From Piscinibacter gummiphilus (lineage in GTDB: Bacteria; Pseudomonadota; Gammaproteobacteria; Burkholderiales; Burkholderiaceae_C): 64,000 nucleotides of DNA. The DNA is taken from the NCBI RefSeq assembly GCF_002116905.1, contig NZ_CP015118.1, positions 5,518,001 to 5,582,000 on the forward strand. Direction: 5' to 3'. Below the pieces are notes generated by a model, which saw only the letters and a list, made by a program, of their open reading frames with translations, did no database searches and was not told the origin of the DNA. The position numbers and the translations under genes were made by a program. The first letter of the stretch is position 1. Each line of letters starts with the position of its first letter. Shown here piece by piece: positions 1 to 8,263 of the stretch.

Positions 1-1374
1 GTGACCGCGGTGGAGCCCGTGATGCGCGCGTGTTCCGGCACGTGGATCGCCCACGGCAGCGGCAGCGCCGACCACGACGTGGTGGACAGCAACGACCGCG
101 TGATGGTGCCGCCGGGCCACGACGAGTACGTGCTGCGCCGCCTGTGGCTCACGCCCGAAGAGGAGCAGGGCTTCTACTACGGCTTCTCGAACGAGGGGCT
201 CTGGCCGCTGTGCCACGTGGCCCACGTGCGCCCGGTCTTCCGCGAGGCCGACTGGAACCGCTACCGCGAAGTCAACCAGCGGTTCGCCGACGCGGTGGTG
301 GCCGAGGCCGTGGTGGAGGACCCGGTGGTGCTCGTGCAGGACTACCACTTCGCGCTGCTGCCCGCGATGATCCGCAAGAAGCTGCCGCGCGCCACCATCC
401 TGACCTTCTGGCACATCCCGTGGCCCAACCCCGAGTCGTTCGGCATCTGCCCGTGGCGCCGCGAGATCCTGGAAGGCATGCTCGGCAGCACCATCCTCGG
501 CTTCCACACGCGCTTCCACTGCAAGAACTTCATCGAGACGGTGGACCGCTACCTCGAGGCGCGCATCGAACACGAACACTCCACCATCTCGTTCCACGAC
601 GACGACACGCTGGTCGAGAGCTACCCCATCTCGATCGAGTGGCCCTCCGACCGCGAGGTCGCCACCTGGGCGCCGGTGGACGTGTGCCGCCGCAACGTGC
701 GCGAACGCTTCGGCTACGGCCCGGACCACTACATCGCCGTGGGCGTGGACCGCTTCGACTACACGAAGGGCATCCTCGAGCGGCTGCATGCCGTGGAACG
801 TCTGCTCGAGAAACACCCCAAGTGGGTCGGTCGCTTCTCGTTCATCCAGGTGGCCGCACCCTCGCGCAGCTCGCTGGAGGAGTACCGCTCGTTCCAGGAC
901 CGCATCCAGCAGGTCACCGAACGCATCAACAAGCGCTTCGGCTCGGAGGGCTACCTGCCGGTGCACCTGCTGGCCGAGCACCACGAACACGCGGCGTTGA
1001 TCGAGCTGTACCGGGCCGCGGAGATCTGCGTGGTCACGAGCCTGCACGACGGCATGAACCTCGTCTGCAAGGAGTTCGTGGCGGCGCGCGACGACGAGCT
1101 GGGCGTGCTGATCCTCAGCCGCTTCGCGGGCGCGGCGCGCGAGATGCCGGAGGCGCTGATCGTCAACCCGTACCACGTCGAGGAGTGCGCGGACGCGCTC
1201 GAACAGGGCCTCGCGATGCCGGCCGCCGAGCAGCGTGAACGCATGGCCAGCCTGCGCGCGAGCGTGCGCGAGTTCAACGTCTACCGCTGGGCCGGCCGCA
1301 TGCTGGCCGACGGCGGCCGCTCACGCCTGCGCGACCGCATCCAGGCGCGCCTGAAGCGCCACCAGCGCGCCTGA
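1..1374 (+). CDS. otsA: Trehalose-6-phosphate synthase (GT20), 5' end outside window
   Basis: This glycosyltransferase family 20 enzyme makes trehalose 6-phosphate from UDP-glucose and glucose 6-phosphate in the cytoplasm. The 457 visible residues include the GT20 signatures VQDYHFALLP (about 112-121), FWHIPWPNPE (about 136-145), VDRFDYTKGI and HDGMNLVCKEFVAARDD (about 350-366). The first visible residues already align well inside the GT20 fold, so the reading frame almost certainly runs in from upstream and the GTG at position 1 is not the real start. The gene lies 17 bases before otsB on the same strand, the usual synthase-phosphatase pair. Family assignment is secure; the length and any extra N-terminal domain cannot be judged. 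Confidence 0.93.
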   Translation: MTAVEPVMRACSGTWIAHGSGSADHDVVDSNDRVMVPPGHDEYVLRRLWLTPEEEQGFYYGFSNEGLWPLCHVAHVRPVFREADWNRYREVNQRFADAVVAEAVVEDPVVLVQDYHFALLPAMIRKKLPRATILTFWHIPWPNPESFGICPWRREILEGMLGSTILGFHTRFHCKNFIETVDRYLEARIEHEHSTISFHDDDTLVESYPISIEWPSDREVATWAPVDVCRRNVRERFGYGPDHYIAVGVDRFDYTKGILERLHAVERLLEKHPKWVGRFSFIQVAAPSRSSLEEYRSFQDRIQQVTERINKRFGSEGYLPVHLLAEHHEHAALIELYRAAEICVVTSLHDGMNLVCKEFVAARDDELGVLILSRFAGAAREMPEALIVNPYHVEECADALEQGLAMPAAEQRERMASLRASVREFNVYRWAGRMLADGGRSRLRDRIQARLKRHQRA

Positions 1375-1391
1375 ACCGCAGGGACGACCTC

Positions 1392-2153
1392 GTGATGAAA
1401 CACCTCTTCACCCCGCCCGGCGAGCAGGCACTGCACACGGTGATGGCGCTGCGCCCGCTGCTCGCGTTCGACTTCGACGGCACGCTCGCGCCCATCGTGG
1501 CACGGCCCGACGACGCCCGCGTGTCGGCCGCCATCGCGCAACAGCTGCGCCAGCTCGCCACCATGTGCCCCGTCGCCATCGTCACCGGCCGCAGCGTGGC
1601 CGACGTGGCCCAGCGCCTCGGCTTCGATCCGCACTTCATCGTGGGCAACCACGGCGCGGAGGACCCGCTCGACACGGCGCCACCCCACACCAGCCCGTCG
1701 CTCGACGCGCTGCGACTGCGCCTCGCGGCGGCCGGGCCCGCGCTGGCCGCGGCCGGCGTCTCCATCGAAGACAAGCGCTTCTCGCTCGCGCTGCACTACC
1801 GCCTCGCCCGCGACCGCGATGCGGCCCAGGTCGCCATCGACCAGTTGCTCGTGTCGCTGGAACCCGGCCTCGAAACCTTCGGCGGCAAGTGTGTCGTCAA
1901 CGTGGTCGACACCACGGCGCCCGACAAGGGCGACGCGGTGGTGAAGCTCGTCGAGCGCACCGGCGCGGACGCCGCGGTGTTCGTGGGCGACGACGTCAAC
2001 GACGAGTCGGTGTTCGTGCGCGCGCCGCCGCACTGGCTCACGGTGCGCATCGGCCGTGACGACCCGCGGTCCCGCGCGGCCTACTTCCTCGACGGGCACG
2101 CCGAGGTGGCGCTGTTCCTCGGGATGATGCTCAACGCGCTGTCCACACCCTAG
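1392..2153 (+). CDS. otsB: Trehalose-6-phosphate phosphatase
   Basis: HAD-superfamily phosphatase that removes phosphate from trehalose 6-phosphate to give trehalose, a compatible solute. The nucleophile motif FDFDGTLAP carries Asp27 and Asp29; the VTGRS motif follows, and the Mg-binding motif FVGDDVNDE sits near residue 200. At 253 residues it has normal OtsB length. The start is GTG at 1392, with an ATG directly after it at 1395; the GGGA at 1381-1384 fits either. It follows otsA closely and should be co-transcribed. Its stop codon TAG (2151-2153) lies inside a long hairpin shared with the converging ClC gene. Confidence 0.95.
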   Translation: MMKHLFTPPGEQALHTVMALRPLLAFDFDGTLAPIVARPDDARVSAAIAQQLRQLATMCPVAIVTGRSVADVAQRLGFDPHFIVGNHGAEDPLDTAPPHTSPSLDALRLRLAAAGPALAAAGVSIEDKRFSLALHYRLARDRDAAQVAIDQLLVSLEPGLETFGGKCVVNVVDTTAPDKGDAVVKLVERTGADAAVFVGDDVNDESVFVRAPPHWLTVRIGRDDPRSRAAYFLDGHAEVALFLGMMLNALSTP

Positions 2154-2198
2154 GGGTCTGGGCGGCAGAGGGAAGGGCTCGCGCCGCCCAGACTCCTA
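2151..2198. terminator. Bidirectional hairpin between otsB and the ClC gene
   Basis: An 11-bp perfect inverted repeat (arms 2156-2166 and 2183-2193, GTCTGGGCGGC and its complement) is extended to 16 bp with one mismatch by TAGGG/TCCTA. The outer arms contain the otsB stop (TAG 2151-2153) and the stop of the converging gene (CTA 2196-2198). There is no T-run on either side, so the terminator role is inferred from the strength and position of the stem. Confidence 0.7.
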
Positions 2199-3506
2199 GC
2201 GCGGCACCCGCTCCAGCTGCAGCTGGGCCAGCGCCGGGTACAGCGGCGGGCTCAGCAGCTTCGACACCAGGCTCGCGAGCAGCGCGCAGGCCATCAGGCT
2301 CAGCACCATGCCGTGGCCGTCGACCATCTCCATCACGATGATGAAAGCGGTCAGCGGGGCCTGCGTCACGGCGGCGAGGAAGCCCGCCATGCCGAGCGCG
2401 ATCAGCGCCGGCGCCTCGCGCGCGCCGGTCAGCCAGGCCACGTCGTTGCCCAGCGCCGCGCCGATCGACAGCGACGGCGCGAAGATGCCGCCGGGCACGC
2501 CGCTCCACGCCGTGATCCAGGTGGCCAGGAACTTGAAGAGCACGTAGACCGCCGGCGTGCCCGGCTCGCCCTCGAGCATCGCGCGGGTGGGCTCGTACCC
2601 GCCGCCGTACGTCGCGCCGGCCGTGACGATGCCGATCACGGCGACCGCCAGCCCGCACAGCGCGGCGAACAGCACCGGCCGGCGCGCGCGCAGGCGGCTG
2701 GCGCGGTCGGTGCCGCCGGACAGCGACGTGACCATCAGCCGCGCGAACAGGCCGCCTGCGAGGCCGCTCAGCGCCGCCACGAGCAGGCCCGGCCCCAGCA
2801 GCGAGAGGTGCAACTCGGGCACGCGAATGACGCCGAAGTAGGTGGAGTTGCCGTAGATCGACACGGCCATCAGGCCCGCGAGCACGATGGCCGCGACCAG
2901 CAGCCCGCTGCTGCGCTGCTCGGGCCGCCGGGACAGCTCCTCGATGGCGAACATCACCCCGGCCAGCGGGGTGTTGAAGGCCGCGGCGATGCCGGCCGCG
3001 CCGCCGGCCACGAGCAGGCCGTGCGCGGTGACCGTGGAACGTTCGGGCAGCCACCGGCGCAGGTGGTGCATCACGCCGGCCGCGATCTGCACCGAGGGAC
3101 CTTCGCGCCCCAGCGACAAGCCCGCGAGCAGCCCCCACGAGGTCGCGAGCATCTTGAACACGGTGAGCTTCACCGACACGAAGAGCCCGTGGTGCGTGGG
3201 CGGCACGGCCGGCTCGAGTGCGGCCATCACCTGCGGGATGCCGGAGCCCGAGGCGCCCGGCGCGAAACGCCGCGTGAGGTAGACGATCAGCGCGGCCGAG
3301 AGGGGCGTCCACAGCAGCGGCGACCACCAGGCCAGCGACGTCAGGTGCTGGAACAGGTCCAGCGACCGCTCGGCCATCCACGTGAAGGCGACCACCACGA
3401 GCCCGGCCAGCGCGGCGAATGCCAGCACGAGGCCCCGCGTGACCCAAGGGCGCCAGTCGGAGAACTCCTGACGGACGTTGGCAACGGGATCGTGGGGTTC
3501 GTTCAT
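2196..3506 (-). CDS. ClC-family chloride channel/transporter
   Basis: Polytopic inner-membrane protein of 436 residues that moves chloride, probably as a Cl-/H+ exchanger. The ClC selectivity-filter signatures are all present: GSGIPQ (about 86-91), GREGPSVQIAAG (about 131-142, holding the gating glutamate) and GGIFAPSLSIG (about 345-355). The acidic pair in MFAIEEL (about 190) matches the internal proton glutamate of CLC-ec1, which favours an exchanger over a passive channel. No cytoplasmic CBS domains follow, and the C-terminus is short. It is a single gene, convergent with otsB. Direct evidence is the motifs; the transport mode is inference. Confidence 0.93.
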   Translation of the reverse strand: MNEPHDPVANVRQEFSDWRPWVTRGLVLAFAALAGLVVVAFTWMAERSLDLFQHLTSLAWWSPLLWTPLSAALIVYLTRRFAPGASGSGIPQVMAALEPAVPPTHHGLFVSVKLTVFKMLATSWGLLAGLSLGREGPSVQIAAGVMHHLRRWLPERSTVTAHGLLVAGGAAGIAAAFNTPLAGVMFAIEELSRRPEQRSSGLLVAAIVLAGLMAVSIYGNSTYFGVIRVPELHLSLLGPGLLVAALSGLAGGLFARLMVTSLSGGTDRASRLRARRPVLFAALCGLAVAVIGIVTAGATYGGGYEPTRAMLEGEPGTPAVYVLFKFLATWITAWSGVPGGIFAPSLSIGAALGNDVAWLTGAREAPALIALGMAGFLAAVTQAPLTAFIIVMEMVDGHGMVLSLMACALLASLVSKLLSPPLYPALAQLQLERVPR

Positions 3507-3558
3507 GGTCGAGGCAGGGTGAGAGGCACGGCCGGCTCCAGCAAGTCCCGCGCCCGCG

Positions 3559-4074
3559 TCAGCCGGCCTTGGGCTTGGGCGCGGTGTTCTGGCACCGCAG
3601 TGGCAGGTAGCGGGCCGGGACGTCGGTGACGTCGTCGCCCTGCGCTGTCATGTTGCCGGGCACCGGCGCGGCCGCGCACAGCCACACGAGCGGCACCTGC
3701 GGATAGCCCTCGACGAAGGCGGGCCGCCACGAAAGCCGCTTGCCCTTCAGCGCCGCATCGGCCGCGTTGCCGAACACCAGCACCAGCGCCCCGTCCGCCA
3801 CGGCCACCGACGACAGGTGGTTGCTGACGATCTTGTCCGGCGGAGGCAGGCCCGCTTCGACGTTGTCGGCGGGAAAGGTTTTCGTGGCCACGTACCGCGC
3901 GTCGATGGCGCCGCGGGCGAAGGCCAGGCCGTCGAGGGCATCGGCCACCTGCTTGCGCACGATGCGGTCCCGGTACGACGGGATCGCCATCATCGACAGG
4001 ATCGCGATCACGACGACCACGACCATCAGTTCGAGCAGCGTGAAACCGCGGGGGGCGGCGTTCGGGCGATTCAT
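3559..4074 (-). CDS. Type IV pilin-like protein (minor pilin or pseudopilin)
   Basis: A 171-residue exported protein with a class III prepilin leader: a short basic leader ending in PRG, then FTLLELMVVVVVIAIL, so cleavage by prepilin peptidase is expected after Gly10 with Glu at mature position 5. The hydrophobic stretch would form the pilin helix core. The C-terminal half has cysteines near residues 132 and 161 that could form the usual pilin disulfide. I chose the ATG at 4074 because it gives a normal-length leader; an ATG 21 bases upstream would lengthen it. No other pilus or secretion genes lie nearby, so which machine it serves is unknown. Confidence 0.85.
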   Translation of the reverse strand: MNRPNAAPRGFTLLELMVVVVVIAILSMMAIPSYRDRIVRKQVADALDGLAFARGAIDARYVATKTFPADNVEAGLPPPDKIVSNHLSSVAVADGALVLVFGNAADAALKGKRLSWRPAFVEGYPQVPLVWLCAAAPVPGNMTAQGDDVTDVPARYLPLRCQNTAPKPKAG

Positions 4075-4129
4075 CCATCGGCACTGTACCGGCATTCCCC
4101 ACCGCCGCCGCAGGGCTTTGGCGCCAGCA

Positions 4130-4145
4130 TATGATGATCATCATA
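4130..4145. promoter_or_regulatory. 16-bp palindromic operator of the TetR gene
   Basis: TATGATGATCATCATA is a perfect 16-bp palindrome 20 bases upstream of the TetR-family start codon. A 14/16 copy sits in front of the SDR gene at 4758-4773. Sharing between a regulator and its neighbour is the classical TetR autorepression layout; binding is inferred. Confidence 0.75.
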
Positions 4146-4165
4146 ATTCGGTCCGGACCAACGCC

Positions 4166-4744
4166 ATGAACGAGACCCCATCCCGCAAGGAACAGACGCA
4201 CGACCGCATTGTGACAACCGCGTCGCAGGCCATCCGCCGCAAGGGCTACGGCGGCATCGGCGTGGCCGACATCATGAAGGAGGCGGGACTCACCCACGGC
4301 GGCTTCTACGCCCACTTCGCCTCGAAGACCGACCTGCTCGCCGAGGTGGCCGACCGCACGGGCGCCGAGAGTCTGGCGCGCCTCGGCCGCATCGCCGACC
4401 GCGCGCCGGAGGGCGAATCGCTGGCGGCCATCGTCGACGCCTACCTCTCCGACAAACACGTCGAATCCCCGGAGACGGGGTGCCCGGTCGGCGCGCTCGG
4501 CTCGGAGCTGGCCCGCCAGGAAGCCCCGGTGCGCCGGGCCGCCACCCGGCGCATGAAAGAGGTGATCGACCTGCTCGGCCGCCAGTTGCCCGGCTGGGCC
4601 GAGGGGGCGGACCGCGCCCAGGCCCTGGCCACCTACTGCACCCTCGTGGGCGCGCTCACCATCGCTCGCGCGGTGGACGACCCGGCCTTCTCCCGCGCCG
4701 TGCGCGACGCGGCCCGCGACCTGATCCTGGGGCCGCGCGATTGA
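4166..4744 (+). CDS. TetR-family transcriptional repressor
   Basis: A 192-residue regulator with an N-terminal TetR helix-turn-helix: ADIMKEAGLTHGGFYAHFASK at about residues 35-55 is the recognition region, followed by a helical ligand-binding domain. The ligand is unknown. ATG at 4166 is preferred because residues upstream of it in the open frame show no domain and because the operator at 4130-4145 sits just before it. It is followed after 56 bases by the SDR-MATE-MaoC genes, whose promoter carries a near copy of the same palindrome, so it probably represses itself and that operon and is released by a substrate of the exporter or the reductase. Confidence 0.9.
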   Translation: MNETPSRKEQTHDRIVTTASQAIRRKGYGGIGVADIMKEAGLTHGGFYAHFASKTDLLAEVADRTGAESLARLGRIADRAPEGESLAAIVDAYLSDKHVESPETGCPVGALGSELARQEAPVRRAATRRMKEVIDLLGRQLPGWAEGADRAQALATYCTLVGALTIARAVDDPAFSRAVRDAARDLILGPRD

Positions 4745-4757
4745 GCGCGGCACCATC

Positions 4758-4773
4758 GATGACGATCATCATA
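4758..4773. promoter_or_regulatory. Second TetR operator, before the SDR-MATE-MaoC operon
   Basis: GATGACGATCATCATA matches the palindrome at 4130-4145 in 14 of 16 positions and lies 28 bases before the SDR start codon, where a bound repressor would block the promoter or early transcription. Confidence 0.7.
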
Positions 4774-4800
4774 TTCTTTGCCTGAAAAGGACCCCTCGCC

Positions 4801-5508
4801 ATGAAGATCAAAGACTCCGTCGCATTCGTCACCGGCGCCAACCGCGGGCTCGGCGCCGCCTTCGCCAAGGCGCTGCTCGCGGCCGGCGCGAAGAAGGTCT
4901 ACGCCGCCGCGCGGGACCCCGCATCGGTCGACATCCCCGGCGTGCAGCCCGTGCGCCTGGACGTCACCCGCCCCGGCGAAGTGCTGGCCGCGGCGCGGGA
5001 CTTCCGCGACGTCACGCTGGTCATCAACAACGCCGGCATCTCCAACGGCGGCGGGCTGCTGAACGGCCAGGCGAGCCTCGACGCCTTCCGTGTCGAGTTC
5101 GAGGTGAACACCTTCGGCCTGCTGGCGGTGAGCCAGGCGTTCGCGCCGCACCTCGCCGCCAACGGCGGTGGCGCCATCGTCAACGTGCTGTCGGCGCTGA
5201 GCTGGGCCACGCTGCCCGGCACAGGCAGCTACTCGGCCACGAAGGCCGCGTCGTGGGCCCTGACGAACGGCCTGCGCCAGGACCTGAAGGCCCAGGGCAC
5301 GCAGGTCGTCGCCCTGCACGTCGGGTTCATGGACACCGACATGACGGCGAAGATCAACGCGCCCAAGTCGCGCCCCGAGGACGTCGTGGCCCAGGTGATC
5401 GCCGCCGTCGAGGCGGGTGAGTCGGAGGTGCTGGCCGACGCCATCTCGCACCAGGTGAAGCAGGGCCTGTCGGCCGGCGCGTACCTGGCCCCCGCCACGC
5501 GCGGATGA
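4801..5508 (+). CDS. Short-chain dehydrogenase/reductase
   Basis: A 235-residue classical SDR using NAD(P)H. The dinucleotide motif TGANRGLG (11-18), the NNAG motif (76-79) and the catalytic set Ser131, Tyr144 and Lys148 (YSATK) are all present. The substrate is not predictable; proteins of this size and pattern are often annotated as generic SDR reductases of carbonyls. It is the first gene of a tightly packed operon: its stop overlaps the MATE start in ATGA. Regulation by the upstream TetR protein is suggested by the operator copy in its leader. A role in detoxifying a compound that the next gene exports is a reasonable inference, no more. Confidence 0.92.
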   Translation: MKIKDSVAFVTGANRGLGAAFAKALLAAGAKKVYAAARDPASVDIPGVQPVRLDVTRPGEVLAAARDFRDVTLVINNAGISNGGGLLNGQASLDAFRVEFEVNTFGLLAVSQAFAPHLAANGGGAIVNVLSALSWATLPGTGSYSATKAASWALTNGLRQDLKAQGTQVVALHVGFMDTDMTAKINAPKSRPEDVVAQVIAAVEAGESEVLADAISHQVKQGLSAGAYLAPATRG

Positions 5509-6923
5509 ACGCGCCCGCGACCCCGGCGGCCCAGGCCGCCCGCGCGCGGGCGGACCTGCTGCTGCGCGGGCCCGTCGGGCCCACGCTGCTGAAGCTCGCG
5601 GTGCCCAACCTCGTGGTCATGCTCGCGCAGGCCGCGGCCAACTTCCTCGAGAGCTACTACGTCGGGCTCATCGGGGTCGATGCGCTGGCCGGGGCCGCGC
5701 TCGTGTTCCCGGTCGTCATGCTGATGCAGATGATGTCCGCGGGCGGCATCGGCGGCGGCATCTCCTCGGCCATCGCGCGGGCGCTCGGCGCCGGCGACCA
5801 CGAACGCGCCGAGTCCCTCGTGATGCATTCGGTGGTGATCGCGCTGGGCTTCGGCGTGGTGTTCACGCTGTGTGCGCTGCTGGGCGGCCCGTGGCTGTAC
5901 GCGGCGATGGGCGGGCGGGACGCCGGGCTGTCGGCGGCACTCACGTATTCCAACGCGATCTTCTGCGGCGCGACGCTGCTGTGGCTGCTCAACGCCTTCG
6001 CGAGCGTGCTGCGCGGCAGCGGCAACATGCGGCTGCCGGCGCTCGTGCTCGCGGGCGGCGTAGGGGTGCTGCTGGTCGTCTCGCCCGTGCTGATCTTCGG
6101 CGCGGGCCCGCTGCCCGGACTGGGCATCGCGGGTGCGGGCTTCGCCCTGGTGCTGTACTACCTGCTCGGCTGCCTCGTGCTCGGTCGCAGCCTGCTGCGC
6201 GGCGACGGGGGCGTGCGGCTGCGCTTCGGCCAGCCCCTGCGGCGCGACCACTTCGCCGACATCCTCGGCGTGGGCGGCGTCGCCATCGTCAACAACGTCA
6301 ACACGAACCTGTCGGTGGTGGCGGCCACGGCACTCGTCGCGCCACTGGGCATCCCCGTGCTCGCCGGCTTCGGGCTCGGCATCCGCCTGGAGTACCTGCA
6401 GGTGCCGCTGGTGTTCGGCATCGGCACGGGCATGGTCGCGATGATCGGCATGAACGTGGGCGCGGGGCAACTCGCCCGCGCACGGCAGATCGCATGGACC
6501 GGCGCGCTGATGGCCGCCGCCGTCACCGAGGTGGTGGGCCTCGCCGCCGCATTGTTCCCGCGCGCCTGGCTCGGTCTCTTCACGCACGACCCCGCCGCCA
6601 TCGAGGCGGGCGCGGCCTACCTGCGCCATGTCGCCCCGGCCTACGGGCTCTTCGGGCTGGGCCTCGCGCTGTACTTCGCGTCGCAGGGCGCTCGGCGCAT
6701 GGGCTGGTCCACGCTCGCGAGTTCGGTGCGGCTGCTGGTGATCGCCGCCCTCGGCCACCTCGTGGTGACCCGCATGGGGGGTGGCTTGAACGGCCTGCTC
6801 ACCGTGATGGTCGTGGCGCTCGCCGCGTTCGCCGCCATCGCATGCGTGCCGTGGGTCCGCCGCGTGCCGGAGGAACGCCCCTCCCCGACCCCATCCGTCC
6901 TGAAACCCGGAGAAGCCCGATGA
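5505..6923 (+). CDS. MATE-family efflux transporter
   Basis: A 472-residue multidrug and toxin extrusion protein with about twelve hydrophobic segments arranged as two homologous halves; the N-terminal half carries the usual PNLVVMLAQ...ESYYVG pattern of helix 1-2 in this family. It would export cationic or hydrophobic compounds in exchange for Na+ or H+ across the inner membrane. The start overlaps the SDR stop (ATGA at 5505-5508) and its own stop overlaps the MaoC start (6920-6923), which implies translational coupling. Substrate is unknown; co-expression with a reductase and a hydratase under a TetR repressor suggests a stress- or compound-responsive cassette. Confidence 0.93.
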   Translation: MNAPATPAAQAARARADLLLRGPVGPTLLKLAVPNLVVMLAQAAANFLESYYVGLIGVDALAGAALVFPVVMLMQMMSAGGIGGGISSAIARALGAGDHERAESLVMHSVVIALGFGVVFTLCALLGGPWLYAAMGGRDAGLSAALTYSNAIFCGATLLWLLNAFASVLRGSGNMRLPALVLAGGVGVLLVVSPVLIFGAGPLPGLGIAGAGFALVLYYLLGCLVLGRSLLRGDGGVRLRFGQPLRRDHFADILGVGGVAIVNNVNTNLSVVAATALVAPLGIPVLAGFGLGIRLEYLQVPLVFGIGTGMVAMIGMNVGAGQLARARQIAWTGALMAAAVTEVVGLAAALFPRAWLGLFTHDPAAIEAGAAYLRHVAPAYGLFGLGLALYFASQGARRMGWSTLASSVRLLVIAALGHLVVTRMGGGLNGLLTVMVVALAAFAAIACVPWVRRVPEERPSPTPSVLKPGEAR

Positions 6924-7369
6924 CCGCTCCCCTCTACCTCGACGACATCCACATCGGAGACCGATTCACCACCGGCGAACACACGCTCGACGAAACGCAG
7001 ATCATCGCGTTCGCGCAGCAGTTCGACCCGCAGCCCTTCCACCTCGACCACGAGGCGGCAAAGGACTCGCTGTTCGGCGGCCTGGCCGCCAGCGGCTGGC
7101 ATACCGCGTCCATCTCGATGCGGCTGATGGTCACGACCGGCATGCGCGTGCAGGGCGGCAACATCGGCGCGGGCTGCGAGCTGCAGTGGCCGCGCCCCAC
7201 GCGGCCGGGCGACGTGCTTCACGTGGAGACCGAGGTGATCGACGTGCGCCCGTCGGCCACGCGCCCCGACCGTGGCATCGCCACGCTGCGCAGCGAGACG
7301 AAGAACCAGCGCGGCGAGGTCGTACAGGTCCTCGTGTCGAAGATGGTGATGCCGAGAAGGCCGGCCTAG
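6920..7369 (+). CDS. MaoC-like (R)-specific hydratase
   Basis: A 149-residue single hot-dog-fold hydratase. The hydratase motif FDPQPFHLD supplies the catalytic Asp36 and His41, spaced as in (R)-specific enoyl-CoA hydratases. Such enzymes hydrate enoyl-CoA esters, and some have shifted to other acyl substrates. It starts within the MATE stop codon, so it is the third member of the operon. At its 3' end it overlaps the converging TetR gene by 4 bases: the palindrome CTAG carries both stop codons. The link between a hydratase, an exporter and a reductase is not explained by any pathway I know. Confidence 0.9.
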   Translation: MTAPLYLDDIHIGDRFTTGEHTLDETQIIAFAQQFDPQPFHLDHEAAKDSLFGGLAASGWHTASISMRLMVTTGMRVQGGNIGAGCELQWPRPTRPGDVLHVETEVIDVRPSATRPDRGIATLRSETKNQRGEVVQVLVSKMVMPRRPA

Positions 7370-7998
7370 GCGACGACGCTGCGGTAGGGCCAGAGCAGCC
7401 GCGTGTACGCGGCCTCGGCCCGCTCCAGCGAATGTTCGCTCTTCGAGAGCCGCTGGGCGTACATGAAGCTCATCATCAGCCCGAAGATCTCGAAGACGAG
7501 CTGTTCGGGGTCGGTGTCGGGCCGCAGGTGCTTGAGCGCCACGGCCTGGCGGATGGTGCGTTCGAGCGCCGACTGCCACAGCACGAAGCCCTTCACGAGG
7601 CGCGCGCGCAACGGCAGGTGCACGGGGTCGACCTCGAAGGTGCAGTGGCCGTACATGGAGCCGATCAGCACGTGCATGTCGGCGCCACCCGTGATCCACA
7701 GGTGCATCATCTTGTCGAGCCGCGGCAGGCCGGGCTCGGCGGTCATCGCGGGTTCGAACACGGTGCGGCGGAAGAACGCCTCGTACTCGTCGAGCACCAT
7801 GTTCTTCAGCGCGTCGATGGACCCGACGCGCAGGGCGACACCGCCCTTGCTGATGTTCAGTTCCTTCGCGACGCTGGTGAGCGACACGTTCTGGAGGCCC
7901 TGCTGACGGGCAATGAGGAAGCCCGCGGCCACGATGGCCGCCAGGGTCTGTTCGCTCTTTTCGCTGCGCTTACGGTTCATGGAACGAACACGGTTCAT
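7366..7998 (-). CDS. TetR-family regulator next to the polyester hydrolases
   Basis: A 210-residue TetR protein. The helix-turn-helix covers about residues 20-60, with VSLTSVAKELNISKGGVALR as the recognition part; the C-terminal domain is long and helical. Two in-frame ATG codons, at 7998 and 7980, both begin ATGAACCG; the upstream one has a weak AGAG before it, and neither is clearly better. It is divergent from two secreted polyester-hydrolase genes, each preceded by a TGAAC-N4-GTTCA palindrome. Half-sites of the same type (GAAC at 7986-7989, GTTCA at 7975-7979 and 7993-7997) lie at its own start. This makes it the best candidate regulator of those genes, by inference. Confidence 0.88.
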   Translation of the reverse strand: MNRVRSMNRKRSEKSEQTLAAIVAAGFLIARQQGLQNVSLTSVAKELNISKGGVALRVGSIDALKNMVLDEYEAFFRRTVFEPAMTAEPGLPRLDKMMHLWITGGADMHVLIGSMYGHCTFEVDPVHLPLRARLVKGFVLWQSALERTIRQAVALKHLRPDTDPEQLVFEIFGLMMSFMYAQRLSKSEHSLERAEAAYTRLLWPYRSVVA

Positions 7999-8121
7999 CT
8001 CTGTGTCATGGAGTATACGAACGCGGGGGCTTCTGGCGTGTTTCTGCCCGGTTTCGCACACTTGAGGGTCGTTCCGCGACCACACGGACTCACCCCCGCC
8101 ACCGCGCTCCGCTTCATGAAA

Positions 8122-8148
8122 TGAAGGCGTTCTGCGACACCGCCTTCA
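8122..8148. promoter_or_regulatory. Perfect 8-bp inverted repeat between TetR and hydrolase genes
   Basis: TGAAGGCG (8122-8129) and CGCCTTCA (8141-8148) are separated by 11 bases in the 265-base divergent intergenic region. It could be an operator or a leader hairpin. It differs from the TGAAC palindrome 40 bases downstream, so a second regulatory input is possible. Confidence 0.5.
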
Positions 8149-8187
8149 ATGCGGTCGAGTCCGAGGGAAAACCCGATTCGACACAAG

Positions 8188-8201
8188 TGAACGTCAGTTC
8201 A
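8188..8201. promoter_or_regulatory. Palindromic operator before the first polyester hydrolase
   Basis: TGAACGTCAGTTCA is a perfect inverted repeat (TGAAC-N4-GTTCA) 62 bases upstream of the start codon at 8264. The same arms and the same 4-base spacing recur in front of the second hydrolase (9178-9191). Confidence 0.7.
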
Positions 8202-8263
8202 TCTTCGTGCGGCACGCCGGAATCCACCGGCGGCAACCCCAGACCGTCACGGAGACAAACACC

